A stretch of 64,000 bases of DNA from Aldehydirespirator sp965200005 (lineage in GTDB: Bacteria > Actinomycetota > Acidimicrobiia > Acidimicrobiales > Aldehydirespiratoraceae), in the NCBI GenBank assembly GCA_965200005.1, contig OZ241331.1, positions 1,054,001 to 1,118,000 on the forward strand. Reading direction: 5' to 3'. This document shows, in pieces, positions 1 to 8,247 of the stretch (position 1 is the stretch's first letter; each line of letters opens with the position of its first letter). The position numbers and the translations under genes were made by a program. The notes beneath the pieces were generated by a model. The model saw only the letters and a program-made list of their open reading frames with translations. It did not search any database and had not been told where the DNA came from.

Positions 1-677
1 GCTGGATCGTCAAGGTCAATCTCACAATCCGGCAATTGCGAACCGAGATGCGCCTGAATGAGGTCGTCTAGTGCTGCGACACTCTTCGTTCGTTCAGGCT
101 TGGTTCTGGCTGCGGTCGATCCGGGAGCGTCAGCCTCGTTTGATGACGGGTGCGACTTCGGCTCGGGATCCATCAGGATGACCGGCACGCCGATGTCACC
201 ACCGAGGCGGTTGAGGCGACGGCTATCAGCAATCAGCACCTTCGGTTCGGTCAGCTCGATTGCATAGCGGATTTCGTCACCCTTCCACCATCCGTTCATG
301 GCAACGGAAATCGCACCGGCGCTTACGGTGGCCCAGAATCCCTGAATCCACCCAGGCTGGTTGGCTCCCAGGATGGCGACCCTGTCGCCCCTCCCTATGC
401 CGTAGCCGTTCATCAGTGCCGCGGCGAGAGCGCTCACGTTGCTGATATTTTCGGCGAAAGTGGCGCTGCGGCCGTCGTCAAAGAGGTAGTAGCGAGCCGA
501 TCCGTCACCTCCGTGACCCGCCGAAGCGGCCAGCAGGTCACGCAAGCTCCGGTGCGGGCTGGCAACCACACCCATGTCGATTCCGCCGACCGTGTCGGTG
601 ACAATCTCAAAGAAACCGCCAGGGCCGGTCAGCGCTGCGTCTGCTTCTGCGACCGACATCGCCGGTTGTTTGGTCAC
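1..677 (-). CDS. AMP-dependent acyl-CoA synthetase, N-terminal part (cut by window edge)
   Basis: Reading the minus strand from GTG at 677 gives about 225 residues with the N-terminal lobe of an ANL-superfamily acyl-CoA ligase. Visible segments are a GYGIGRGDRVAILGANQPGW-type block (RGD-RVAI-L-N), a WATVSAGAI helix, and MNGWWKGDEIRYAIELTEP, the usual place before the P-loop. The AMP-binding P-loop and C-terminal domain lie beyond base 1. GTG at 677 is preferred because GGAG lies 7 nt upstream; an ATG at 659 is a possible alternative. It lies downstream of the crotonase on the same strand (gap about 157 bp), so both may act in one fatty- or aromatic-acid CoA pathway. Family is clear; the substrate is not. 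Confidence 0.9.
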   Translation of the reverse strand, partial: MTKQPAMSVAEADAALTGPGGFFEIVTDTVGGIDMGVVASPHRSLRDLLAASAGHGGDGSARYYLFDDGRSATFAENISNVSALAAALMNGYGIGRGDRVAILGANQPGWIQGFWATVSAGAISVAMNGWWKGDEIRYAIELTEPKVLIADSRRLNRLGGDIGVPVILMDPEPKSHPSSNEADAPGSTAARTKPERTKSVAALDDLIQAHLGSQLPDCEIDLDDP

Positions 678-834
678 CGCGCTACTCCGTCATTCTTGCC
701 GCAAGAGTGCATATGGAGGTGCAAAGCTACTTCAAGAGTGGGCTAGGCGATCGGACAGGTGGTCACGTGCCGGTCAAGCTTGGCCAGCCGATCGATCCGC
801 CGGTGCCGTCGTTCACGGTCGCTTCAAAGATTGG

Positions 835-1602
835 TTAGGTACCTGTGAAGTTTGGCTTGCGACGGGCCGAGTAGGCCGCTACCCCCTCGGCGAAGTCGTT
901 TGTGCGCTGGAGAACGAATTGCTCCGACATCTCTCGGTCAGTCGCAGCGCGGATGAGCGCTGGTAGATTGCCTCGCATTGTCTGACGTATGGCCCGAATC
1001 GCTAAAGGTCCGCAGGCCGCGACTTGCGCTGCGCGTTCATGTGCGGCGCTTCTCAGATCGTCCAGAGCGACAAGTTCGTCACAGAGGCCGAGTTCAAGTG
1101 CTTCTTCCCCTTTGACTCGTCGTCCTGTATAAAGCAGGTTGAGTGACTTCTGATGCCCAACAACTCGGGGCAGCGTCACCGAGAGTCCAAATCCGTGGTG
1201 AAATCCGAGTTGCGAAAAGTTTGCAGAGAAGCGGGCTTCGGGTGCGGCGACACGGAAGTCGGCCATCATCGCGAGCCCGAGGCCGCCACCTACCGCAGCC
1301 CCTTGCACAGCAGCTACGACAGGGGTCTTCGCCTCAAAGAGCTTCACCGCCTGCCGATAGAGCTCTCCGACCCGGTTTGCGCCTTCGGCCGAGAAATCGG
1401 CTCCGGCGCAGAAGTGCTTGCCCTCTGAGGCCAGCACGATCGCACGGCACGAACTGTCGTTGTCGATGTCCGCGAACGCCTTCGCAATTGAGGCGATGAG
1501 CCGATAGTCGAAGAAGTTGTTTGGCGGTCGATGGATGGTGACGGTTGCCACATAGTCGTCGGCTACAGCAACCGACACATCTCCGTATCGCTCAGCCCGC
1601 AC
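835..1602 (-). CDS. enoyl-CoA hydratase/isomerase (crotonase) family protein lacking both hydratase glutamates
   Basis: A 255-residue protein of normal crotonase length. The CoA-binding and oxyanion-hole segments are present: HFCAGADF near residue 63 and QGAAVGGGLGLAMMADF near 100. Comparison by eye with rat mitochondrial enoyl-CoA hydratase shows that the positions of its two catalytic glutamates (E144 and E164) are Gly109 and Phe129 here. Simple hydration of enoyl-CoA is therefore unlikely, and an isomerase, hydrolase or other crotonase chemistry is more plausible. The start is GTG at 1602 with GAGGGAG 9 nt upstream. The partial acyl-CoA ligase follows downstream on the same strand. The family is certain; the reaction is open. 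Confidence 0.92.
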   Translation of the reverse strand: MRAERYGDVSVAVADDYVATVTIHRPPNNFFDYRLIASIAKAFADIDNDSSCRAIVLASEGKHFCAGADFSAEGANRVGELYRQAVKLFEAKTPVVAAVQGAAVGGGLGLAMMADFRVAAPEARFSANFSQLGFHHGFGLSVTLPRVVGHQKSLNLLYTGRRVKGEEALELGLCDELVALDDLRSAAHERAAQVAACGPLAIRAIRQTMRGNLPALIRAATDREMSEQFVLQRTNDFAEGVAAYSARRKPNFTGT

Positions 1603-1992
1603 AGTCAGATGCTCCCTCAGTCATGCAAAGGCGCAATGTAACGGTGCCGAACACGTCTCAAGATGCGATCACATCGAAAGTGACCTGTCTCAAATCTGCA
1701 GTGGGTCGAGTCTGCGGTCCCTCACCGTGTGCTGAGGCGCTTGGATGCAATCCTGACTGTTGCGTCAATCCCAGACCGCAATCCTGACTGCTTGGTCTTG
1801 CACAAGAAAGGGAGCACCAGCCTGTTGCTCTCATTCTTAATCACCCACACACCCGGGAGCATTGTTGCGTAACGTCCAGGGATAGCACCAGAGTCGCAAG
1901 TCCCTCGGGCCTCAATCAAGGTCGCCCGAGAAGTGGCTGCGCTTTGGTGAGCTGTAAAAAACCAGAGCAGTGCGTTTGACTGGAGTATCAGA
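1603..1992. other. intergenic stretch between divergent genes, with a short repeat
   Basis: No convincing gene. It must hold the divergent promoters of the crotonase (minus) and the DUF4202 gene (plus). The 13-mer GCAATCCTGACTG occurs twice, near 1747 and 1781. A minus-strand open frame crosses the region but has no recognisable family and overlaps the start of the DUF4202 gene. Confidence 0.4.
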
Positions 1993-2604
1993 GTGAGTGA
2001 AGCCAGAGAACCAGTTGCAGCGGCATTGGCGGTCATTGACTCACGAAACGTTGATGACCCCAGGAGCCATGAAGGTGGGCCGTTAGCGCTAGTACAGGGG
2101 CAAATTGCCGAGCAATGGGTGCTTGCTTTATGTTCTCAGCCTTCGGATGCTTTGCGGATTGCGGCTCGCGCTCATCATCTACGTCGCTGGGAACTTCCTC
2201 GAGCGCACTTCCCGACAGGACGTGTGGGCTACTTGCGTTGGCGCAGAACCCAACAGCAACGTCACGCTCGGGAACTCAATGAGATTCTTGCAAAGGGCGG
2301 GATACCCAAGTCAGTGTCACAACGTGCTCGTGAAATCGTATTGAAACGTGGTCTGGGTTCTGATGCCGAGGTTCATGTGTTCGAAGATGCTGTGAGCCTT
2401 ACCTTCTTGCAAACAGAGTTACGGCCGATAATCGACAGAATCAAAGACGACGCCAAAGTCACAGGAATAGTTGTCAAGACCCTAGCAAAGATGAGTCCAA
2501 GCGGTCGTGAACAAGCGGAGGGTTTAGCGGCAAGTCTCGACAAGCAAAGCAAGCGCGTTGTCGACATTGCCGTCGTCGAGTTCAACTTACTGAATCGAGA
2601 CTAA
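1993..2604 (+). CDS. DUF4202 domain-containing protein
   Basis: A 203-residue protein starting at GTG. It matches the DUF4202 family in its central block: AARAHHLRRWELPRAHFPTG (residues about 56-75), then GYLRWRR and RHARELNEIL, and a C-terminal segment with LEDA/FEDAVSLTFLQ and KMSPSGREQA. The conserved His/Arg-rich segment resembles a metal-dependent HD-like site, but the family has no established biochemical role that I know of. It stands alone between the crotonase and a Fic gene on the opposite strand, so context gives no function. Family assignment is from memory of conserved motifs. Confidence 0.8.
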   Translation: MSEAREPVAAALAVIDSRNVDDPRSHEGGPLALVQGQIAEQWVLALCSQPSDALRIAARAHHLRRWELPRAHFPTGRVGYLRWRRTQQQRHARELNEILAKGGIPKSVSQRAREIVLKRGLGSDAEVHVFEDAVSLTFLQTELRPIIDRIKDDAKVTGIVVKTLAKMSPSGREQAEGLAASLDKQSKRVVDIAVVEFNLLNRD

Positions 2605-2664
2605 CTGGGTGAGCGACGCACTCTAGTGCTGTTCACTGCGGTGTCAACACGTCCTTAGTGTCTC

Positions 2665-3864
2665 TCATAGAGCAGGGCGGTTCAACAGATTCAATAGCTC
2701 TGGCGCTGCAAACACACGGTTGTACGATCTACCAGTGACTTCTCGAACAATGTTGAGATCACTCAATCTTCGTAGCGCATGGTTAGCAGTTGTGATGCTC
2801 ACCCCATGATGATCACTGATTCTGCGGGCTGTTGTCATAGACGATTGCATGAGGTCATCAACCACGAGATGTGCAGTGCCCCGCACTCGCGAGGCGCGGA
2901 GGTTGTCAAGAGCTGCCTTGCGCCAATCCAATATTGCATGGACGCGCTGCAGAGAGTCAATTGCCTGAGAGCCGAGAGCCTCGACGAAGAAGGTAATCCA
3001 ATCGTCCCAAGCACCCTCCGCACTCACTCGCTCAAGCAGATCGATATAGCGGTCTCGTCGAACCTCGATGTATGGCGACAAGTTGATCACCGGTGCCTCT
3101 AGAACTCCAGCCTCTATGAGTTGCAAGATCGCTAGGAGACGACCGATCCTGCCGTTGCCATCTGTGAATGGATGTAGCACTTCGAACTGGTAATGCGACA
3201 CCGCGATGCGAACCAATGGATGAATGGGAGCGTCATGAGACCAACGCTCCCATTGGCTCAGCCTCTCAATGAGTTGTTGACCGGGCGGAGAGGGGACGAA
3301 TCGCGCTCTCCTTAGCTTCTCGGCGGGGTCGATCGCCCGACCTGCCCCCACGATCACCTGTGTCGTGCGAATCTTCCCTCGCTGCCAGTCCTCACTAGGT
3401 GTGTCCTTGACGAGGATGGATTGCATCTCACAGGCGAGACGCATACAGACCGGAAGCTCCGTTAGACGTTTGGCTCCGTGGTCTGCTGCTCTCACAAAGT
3501 TCAGAACCTCGGTGATCGCTGCAGTCGGAGCTGGAGTTGTCGTGGATTGGCTGGCTTCTGTGGCGAGCACATCGACAGTTGGGGCGTATGTCCCCTCGAT
3601 CGTAGATGTGCTGAAGGCTTCGCGCCGCAGAGTCAAGCCCGTCAAGAGCGGTGCGGGAAGCTCGAGGTGCCGAGTTAGCCCCGTTAGTCGTCCCAGTTCG
3701 ACTGCTGCGTTGATTGCGGCTGACCATGTGGCCTGCGACAACTCGAAGTGATCTGGCAAGGGCGAGGGCACAAATGCTTGTTGTCGTACCATCTCAGCGC
3801 TTAGGGGTACCTCCACGGGGCCGAGTTGCCCCACGGGTGAGTTAGCGAAGTGGTCCATGCTCAC
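2665..3864 (-). CDS. Fic/DOC family protein (predicted AMPylase), auto-inhibited class
   Basis: A 399-residue Fic protein. The active-site motif HPFTDGNGRIGR begins at residue 231; Fic enzymes usually transfer AMP from ATP to hydroxyl side chains. An N-terminal inhibitory motif of the [S/T]xxxE[G/N] type is seen at STSTIEG around residues 85-91, with Glu90 the expected inhibitory residue, so this is a class II Fic. The last 80 or so residues look like a winged helix (AHLVVDDLMQSS, TTANHALRRLSDL), which would allow DNA binding and autoregulation. The start is GTG at 3864 with AGGG 8 nt upstream; ATG 3858 is also possible. One of three Fic genes in this window; the other two are near 31-33 kb. 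Confidence 0.93.
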   Translation of the reverse strand: MSMDHFANSPVGQLGPVEVPLSAEMVRQQAFVPSPLPDHFELSQATWSAAINAAVELGRLTGLTRHLELPAPLLTGLTLRREAFSTSTIEGTYAPTVDVLATEASQSTTTPAPTAAITEVLNFVRAADHGAKRLTELPVCMRLACEMQSILVKDTPSEDWQRGKIRTTQVIVGAGRAIDPAEKLRRARFVPSPPGQQLIERLSQWERWSHDAPIHPLVRIAVSHYQFEVLHPFTDGNGRIGRLLAILQLIEAGVLEAPVINLSPYIEVRRDRYIDLLERVSAEGAWDDWITFFVEALGSQAIDSLQRVHAILDWRKAALDNLRASRVRGTAHLVVDDLMQSSMTTARRISDHHGVSITTANHALRRLSDLNIVREVTGRSYNRVFAAPELLNLLNRPAL

Positions 3865-4125
3865 GCCGCGAACCCTAGTAGGCGGCCAGCGAAATGTAAG
3901 GTTTGGTGGCTAAAGGTTGAATTTCATCGGTGAGATTTAAAGGAAGGTTGCAGTGTGCGCCCCAGAATTCCAGGTTTCGGGGCGAACCTTGCATTTACAT
4001 CGTGCAAAGAGGCCACGAGGCTTCGCCACGGCGCCCCTCGTTGCCCGACAGATGCCGCTTCGGACCTAACAGCCGGTGACGGTCATCCCCGATCCCAGCG
4101 GCGGTTTCTTCGCTGCCCCAATGCA

Positions 4126-4893
4126 CTAAGCCTCTGTTGCTGTGTCTACGAAGCGCTGGCGGACGTGGCCGTGCTGTTCGCCCGCGTCAACGGTTAAGCA
4201 CTCGCCTGTGACGCCTTCTGCTTCGATTAGGTAGCGCACTGCGCGACCGGCTTCGCGCCCTCCGATCCACCGGCCGAGCAGGGTGCGGCGACGGAGACGC
4301 TCGATTTGCTCAGCCCCGAACTTGGTCGGCTCAATCGTCGGCCCTAAGGCCACGGCATTGCATCGCACGGCGGGGGCGAGTTCGACTGCCACCTGACGGG
4401 TCAATGCCAACAAAGCGGCCTTAGCGACGCTGTGTGCAGCGCGTCCTGGCCAGGGCTGCCAGGCCGACAGGTCGAGGATGTTCACCACTACACCGCCTCG
4501 CTCGAGCATCACGGGAGCCACTGCATTTGTGAGATGAAACGGAGCGTGAACAATCACATCAAACGTCTTGTACCACGTGGTGGTGTCATCTGCAGGGAAC
4601 TCATCACGCGCAAACCATGATGCGCTATTGACGAGAATGTCAATCTCTCCGAGACGATCTCTGGCCGCTGCGGTCAACTCCGAAGTGTGGCGAGGGACGC
4701 TGAGATCAAACTGAAAGGACGCGGCATCCACACCGAGGCTTCGTAGCTTGCTGACAGTGTTGACTGCCATCTCCTCAGACTGGTGATAGCCGATAGCTAC
4801 GTTGCATCCAGCTTCGGCCAGCGCGATAGCAATTGCACGGCCTACCCGATGAGCACCACCAGTTACGAGCGCAACTCGGCCACTAAGTTCCAC
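4126..4893 (-). CDS. SDR family oxidoreductase, pteridine-reductase-like, with His in place of the catalytic Tyr
   Basis: A 255-residue classical short-chain dehydrogenase. The cofactor motif is TGGAHRVG (residues 11-18), followed by LVNSAS near 88 and a C-terminal CLTVDAGEQ segment. TGGxxRxG and the DLSAWQPWPG block recall the pteridine-reductase branch, which prefers NADPH. The normal YxxxK is HSVAK here (His154, Lys158); the codon is CAC, one base from TAC. The protein may therefore be inactive, act by other chemistry, or carry a point change. The start GTG has no strong ribosome site. A single gene, divergent from the truncated ATPase gene at 5140. Confidence 0.88.
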   Translation of the reverse strand: MELSGRVALVTGGAHRVGRAIAIALAEAGCNVAIGYHQSEEMAVNTVSKLRSLGVDAASFQFDLSVPRHTSELTAAARDRLGEIDILVNSASWFARDEFPADDTTTWYKTFDVIVHAPFHLTNAVAPVMLERGGVVVNILDLSAWQPWPGRAAHSVAKAALLALTRQVAVELAPAVRCNAVALGPTIEPTKFGAEQIERLRRRTLLGRWIGGREAGRAVRYLIEAEGVTGECLTVDAGEQHGHVRQRFVDTATEA

Positions 4894-5139
4894 GCTTCAA
4901 GCATGACAGCCTGGCGACTGCTCTCCAATTTCTAATGACGGCGTGGGCCGACTGCTCGCTGTCTTGCATCGTGGTACCTGTGTTCTCGTTGTCTCGGTTG
5001 CAACTGAACTACAACTTGATTTTTTGAGATATTTTCAGTCTTGTCCGAGACAATCTAAGATGTGACATCATATATTGTTCAGTTTGACATCAGCTATTGA
5101 TGCTCTGTTGTCACTGAAACTAGCCCACATTGGAGCACC

Positions 5140-6189
5140 TTGAAGCTTGGGGGTGATCGAGTTGTGCGATATCTCAAGCAGGTCGTGGATGAAGACCCGA
5201 CTCCTGGCCGGTTTTTGCTGACGGGGTCAACCAACTTTCTGACCGTGCCAACCATCTCGGAGTCGCTAGCTGGACGGGTTCGAATACTTTGGCTCTGGCC
5301 TCTGTCCCAGTCTGAGTATCAGCAGAGTAATCCTCAGTCACTGAAGCGGTGGTTCTCAACCAACCCTGACACCCTTCGCAGTCTGATAGTTCGGCCGGTA
5401 GGCGTAAGCGGTCAAGACGTCCCGACACGTCGTGACTATCTGGAAGCAGTTTGTCGGGGTGGCTATCCCGAAGTCGTGAACCTTGATCCCCTTATGCGTA
5501 GTGACTGGTTTGAGAGCTATGCCGAAACGGTCATTGAACGTGACATCGTTGCGCTAGCCGATCTGCGACGTCAATCCGTCATTCCACGACTACTCGAGTG
5601 GTTAGCGGCAAGAACAGCACAGGAACTGAATGCGCAAACCGCGTGTAGCCGGCTCGGAATCGATCGTAGGACACTGATGTCATATCTGAGATGGATGGAG
5701 ACGGTGTTCTTCATTCATCGGTTGCCTCCCTGGTCACGCAACTTTGCGGTTCGGCCAGTCCGTAGGCCGAAGATACATGTTACTGACACAGGTCTGGCGA
5801 CAGGACTCTTGGGCATTGATGCTGATGGTTTGCAAGTACCAACTTCAGTCGCGACGGGTGCTTTAGTGGAGACGTGTGCCATTAATGAGATAGCGAAGCA
5901 AGTCGCCGTCAGCAGCATACGCGGCCGTCTATATCACTATCGAGACTCAAGAAAGCACGAGATCGATCTGATTATTGAGCGGAGCGACGGCAGAATTGTC
6001 GCCGTAGAGGTAAAACCCACAAGTGCTCCTCAACTTGAAGATCTTCGACACATCAAGTGGCTTCGCGACAAGCTAGACGAGGTGGCCCGTGGTGCATTTG
6101 TGCGAGGGTTACTCTTGCACGCTGGCACTCATCGCGGATCCGCCGGAGACAGACTGCAAGTCCTCCCCCTCAGCGCCATTTGGGAGTAG
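5140..6189 (+). CDS. ATP-binding protein of the AAA_14/DUF4143 type, N-terminally truncated
   Basis: Residues 1-60 match the middle of the usual AAA domain (GRFLLTGSTNFLTVP, SLAGRVRILWLWPLSQ). The rest is a full DUF4143 part with GGYPEV, RDI, HVTDTGLATGLLG and a nuclease-like IDLIIERSDGRIVAVEVK segment. Family members are usually above 400 residues and begin with a Walker A loop and a Walker B strand. Both are absent, and no P-loop is found in any frame of the AT-richer 250 bp upstream. The first usable codons are TTG 5140 or a later GTG. This is most likely a 5'-deleted remnant; a functional short form cannot be excluded. It lies at the left side of the accessory island. Confidence 0.75.
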   Translation: MKLGGDRVVRYLKQVVDEDPTPGRFLLTGSTNFLTVPTISESLAGRVRILWLWPLSQSEYQQSNPQSLKRWFSTNPDTLRSLIVRPVGVSGQDVPTRRDYLEAVCRGGYPEVVNLDPLMRSDWFESYAETVIERDIVALADLRRQSVIPRLLEWLAARTAQELNAQTACSRLGIDRRTLMSYLRWMETVFFIHRLPPWSRNFAVRPVRRPKIHVTDTGLATGLLGIDADGLQVPTSVATGALVETCAINEIAKQVAVSSIRGRLYHYRDSRKHEIDLIIERSDGRIVAVEVKPTSAPQLEDLRHIKWLRDKLDEVARGAFVRGLLLHAGTHRGSAGDRLQVLPLSAIWE

Positions 6190-6308
6190 TCAATCAGGCC
6201 CCGGGCCAGCCTCGCACTGAGCAATTAGCTCAAGCCGTACTCAAGTAGAGACCCACGACATCGGACCCTGCCGACCACGGATTAGCTCCGTGCACCGTAA
6301 ACGAACCA

Positions 6309-6355
6309 GCCCCGGCCAAGAGACCGGGGCCAGGGCCCAGGGCTACTCACCCTGG
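6309..6355. promoter_or_regulatory. two adjacent GC-rich hairpins before the NYN gene
   Basis: Two perfect inverted repeats stand in series. GCCCCGG (6309-6315) pairs with CCGGGGC (6324-6330) over an 8-nt loop. CCAGGG (6337-6342) pairs with CCCTGG (6350-6355) over 7 nt. They end 24 nt before the NYN start codon and just before its ribosome site. They may end transcription from the truncated ATPase gene or form a structured leader. No U-run follows, so a classical terminator is not shown. Confidence 0.5.
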
Positions 6356-6378
6356 GGGGGTGACAGGAGGATAGCACC

Positions 6379-7056
6379 ATGCACCGACACCGCGTCAAGT
6401 ATCTTGCAGAAACTGTGCAGCAGCAGCAGCGGGTCATCGCCTACGTCGATGGATTCAACCTGTACTTCGGGCTACGTGAGGCCAAGCTGCGTTCGTCGCG
6501 CTGGCTTGATATTCCCGGCGTGTGCAAGTCGTTGTTGCGGCTCCACCAAGAGTTGCAGTTCGTTCGGTACTTTACAGCACGGGTCAGTCACGACAAGGGT
6601 GCCTCGGAGCGACAATCGCTGTATATCGATGCACTGCAGTCTCGCGGTGGAGTCAAGATTGACTTCGGCCAGTTCCTAAGGCGACCTGTGAGGTGTCCTG
6701 AGTGCGGTGTCACGCGGTTCAAGCCGGAAGAGAAGAAGACAGATGTCAACATCGCGGTGAGGATGCTAGAGGATGCCTTCGAAGATCGATTTGACGTCGC
6801 CATGCTCATATCTGGTGACAGTGATCTTGTGCCTCCGGTTGAATACATCAAGCATCGCTTCAAGAACAAGCGTGTAATTGTTGCCGAACCGCCGAAGCGA
6901 CAGTCGCTTCAACTCAGTGAGTGTGCGCACGCTTCTTTCAGGATTTGGTCGTCCAAGATTCGCGCAAACCGCTTGCCAAATCCTGTGATCACCACAGACG
7001 GCGTGAAGTTGTGGGCACCTGAAGGATGGCTACCGAAAGGAGTCAGCGACTCATGA
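6379..7056 (+). CDS. NYN domain protein (predicted PIN-like RNase)
   Basis: A 225-residue protein. The NYN/PIN-like fold is indicated by YVDGFNLY (Asp24), KKTDVNIAVRML (Asp122) and ISGDSDLVP (Asp147, Asp149). These four acidic residues form the expected metal site of this RNase family. A CPEC pair at 106-109 is an insertion seen in some NYN proteins and might bind zinc with other residues. The start is firm: AGGAGG at 6365-6370, 8 nt before ATG. The stop overlaps the next start as ATGA at 7053, so the two genes are translationally coupled. Family members act in RNA turnover or in defence and toxin-like roles; which applies here is not shown. Confidence 0.9.
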   Translation: MHRHRVKYLAETVQQQQRVIAYVDGFNLYFGLREAKLRSSRWLDIPGVCKSLLRLHQELQFVRYFTARVSHDKGASERQSLYIDALQSRGGVKIDFGQFLRRPVRCPECGVTRFKPEEKKTDVNIAVRMLEDAFEDRFDVAMLISGDSDLVPPVEYIKHRFKNKRVIVAEPPKRQSLQLSECAHASFRIWSSKIRANRLPNPVITTDGVKLWAPEGWLPKGVSDS

Positions 7057-7235
7057 GAGCGGAATTCTCGGAGTATAGCTTCGGATTCGCGTACACCTTC
7101 GAGATATGCACTCTCTGGAGAAAGCATCTGCTCAGCACTCCGATTTTTCCGAGCACACGAGCCGAGGGCAAACCAGGCTATGAGGCTTGGATCGGTGAAC
7201 CTGAATCAACCGAATCTGAATCAAACCGAATCTGA
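7053..7235 (+). pseudogene. truncated partner gene of the NYN protein, unknown family
   Basis: The frame begins at the ATG that overlaps the NYN stop. About 50 residues look like a real protein start (SEYSFGFAYTFE, then TPIFPSTRAEGKPGYEAW). Reading then enters a 16-bp tandem repeat (EPESTESESN) and stops at 7235. I recall longer actinobacterial proteins with a similar SEYS-FG and FPS-EGGYD start, but cannot name the family. The gene seems cut by the event that placed repeats and a transposase fragment here. Its coupling to the NYN gene suggests that the full-length version is a functional partner. Confidence 0.55.
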
Positions 7236-7254
7236 ATCAAACCGAATCTGAATC
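7210..7254. repeat. tandem repeat of a 16-bp unit, 2.8 copies
   Basis: The unit CCGAATCTGAATCAAA occupies 7210-7225 and 7226-7241, with a 13-nt partial copy at 7242-7254. Degenerate CTGAATCAA precedes it. It sits exactly between the truncated NYN partner gene and the transposase fragment, so it marks a recombination junction. Confidence 0.9.
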
Positions 7255-7662
7255 GCATACGCCACAACCAACACAAACCCGCAGCCACCTACGCCACCTG
7301 GCAAACCCCCGATCATCCCCTCACCCGGGCCGCACAAATAGCCAAAGCCACCACCACGATCCGGCACGACAACCAACCCAGCACAGCGCTAAGAATCATC
7401 CCCGAAACCGACCCAGACTTCGACCGGCTATACGGACTACGCGAAGACGTAGAAGCCACCAACAGTCACCTCAAAGCCCGGCTACCCAACAAAAGGGCAC
7501 GCAGCGTCGGCACCAAACGCCAACAACTCAAACTACAACACATATCAACTCCTACAATCCGTCACCTGCCTCATCAACCACCAAAACCGAACAGGCAAAC
7601 CGAGCGGACTGCTCAACAACTGGCAAACACCAGAGAAACACCCACGAACAAGAACCACTTGA
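7254..7662 (+). pseudogene. 3' fragment of a DDE transposase, frameshifted
   Basis: Translation from 7254 gives RIRHNQHKPAA and then the segment DFDRLYGLREDVEATNSHLK that carries the catalytic Glu region, ending with NKRARSVGTK. It matches the C-terminal half of the copy at 11654-12779 nearly codon by codon. One extra base near 7545 shifts the frame; after correction the homology continues to a TGA at 7660-7662. The N-terminal half and both catalytic Asp residues are absent. This is a dead remnant, more diverged than the right copy, and has no visible terminal inverted repeat. Confidence 0.85.
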
Positions 7663-7995
7663 ACGGGTAGCAACACCACAACCCGAGAAGGGCGCTAAGC
7701 AAACGCGACCCGCGCACCAACCAAAGCTCACATCGACGACCTAACGGCACTCAACAGCGTCCAAGCCGCGGTTACAAACCCCAGAGAGTCAACCAGACGC
7801 TCGACCATAAGCTAAACGGGTAGTTTCGCGCCAAGAAACGCGCCGGCCCCGCCCTCGTGGCGCTGGCGCGAAATCCCAAACCCGCAGGTCACAGGCGTGC
7901 GTGAAATGTCGTGTGGACCACTTTTGGGCTAGTTTGGGACCAAAACCTGGGTGTCTCGCTGGTGACGGTAGCTGCTGTGGTTAGGACGGGCATCC
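7663..7995. other. non-coding stretch between transposase remnant and island
   Basis: I see no gene. It holds the left 38-bp repeat (7821-7858). A 10-bp inverted repeat is formed by TTTCGCGCCA (7824-7833) and TGGCGCGAAA (7864-7873); the latter lies just outside the repeat. Confidence 0.5.
7821..7858. repeat. 38-bp direct repeat, left copy (possible att-like site)
   Basis: The 38 bases are identical to 12923-12960, and the identity ends sharply on both sides. The last 8 bases equal the first 8 bases of tRNA-Arg(CCT). A perfect repeat at a tRNA end about 5.1 kb away is typical of integration or of recombination at a tRNA gene. It differs from most known sites in using the 5' end of the tRNA. 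Confidence 0.85.
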
Positions 7996-8247
7996 ATGAA
8001 CCCGGTGCGGGTGCTCTGCTACTTTGCGAGTGACTCATGTGAAGGCCGAGGGGGTGCGATCAAAGTGTATGACCGCGAGGATCATCTTGGCTTGGAGGAT
8101 TCGTCTCACAAGGAGTGCGTGATGGAGTTGTTGAAGCGTCATCACGGTTCAACTGTGGGTCGCCCACACGGTTCTCGTGTACGTACTCTAGGTGTTTTGG
8201 CTAGTTACTTTGGAGTGGCCACCTGGCGCTATTATTCCCACCGGTAG
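7996..8247 (+). CDS. hypothetical protein, doubtful
   Basis: An 83-residue open frame with AGGA 9 nt before its ATG. Basic and without recognisable domain, signal or membrane helix. Its last 47 bases overlap the 3' end of the convergent gene at 8201-8854. It may be a remnant of a longer gene within the island, or not a gene at all. Confidence 0.25.
   Translation: MNPVRVLCYFASDSCEGRGGAIKVYDREDHLGLEDSSHKECVMELLKRHHGSTVGRPHGSRVRTLGVLASYFGVATWRYYSHR

Noticed and set aside
1722..2036. 104-codon open frame on the minus strand
   Set aside because: Overlaps the start of the DUF4202 gene, no family, no ribosome site.
3955..4197. 80-codon plus-strand frame next to the SDR gene
   Set aside because: Runs into the SDR gene antisense; composition gives no protein-like features.
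4900..5139. A frameshifted P-loop region for the DUF4143 protein
   Set aside because: No frame shows GxxxxGK or an Asp-Glu strand, so the part is missing and not merely shifted.
7210..7254. CRISPR-like array
   Set aside because: Units of 16 bp are contiguous without spacers; a plain tandem repeat.
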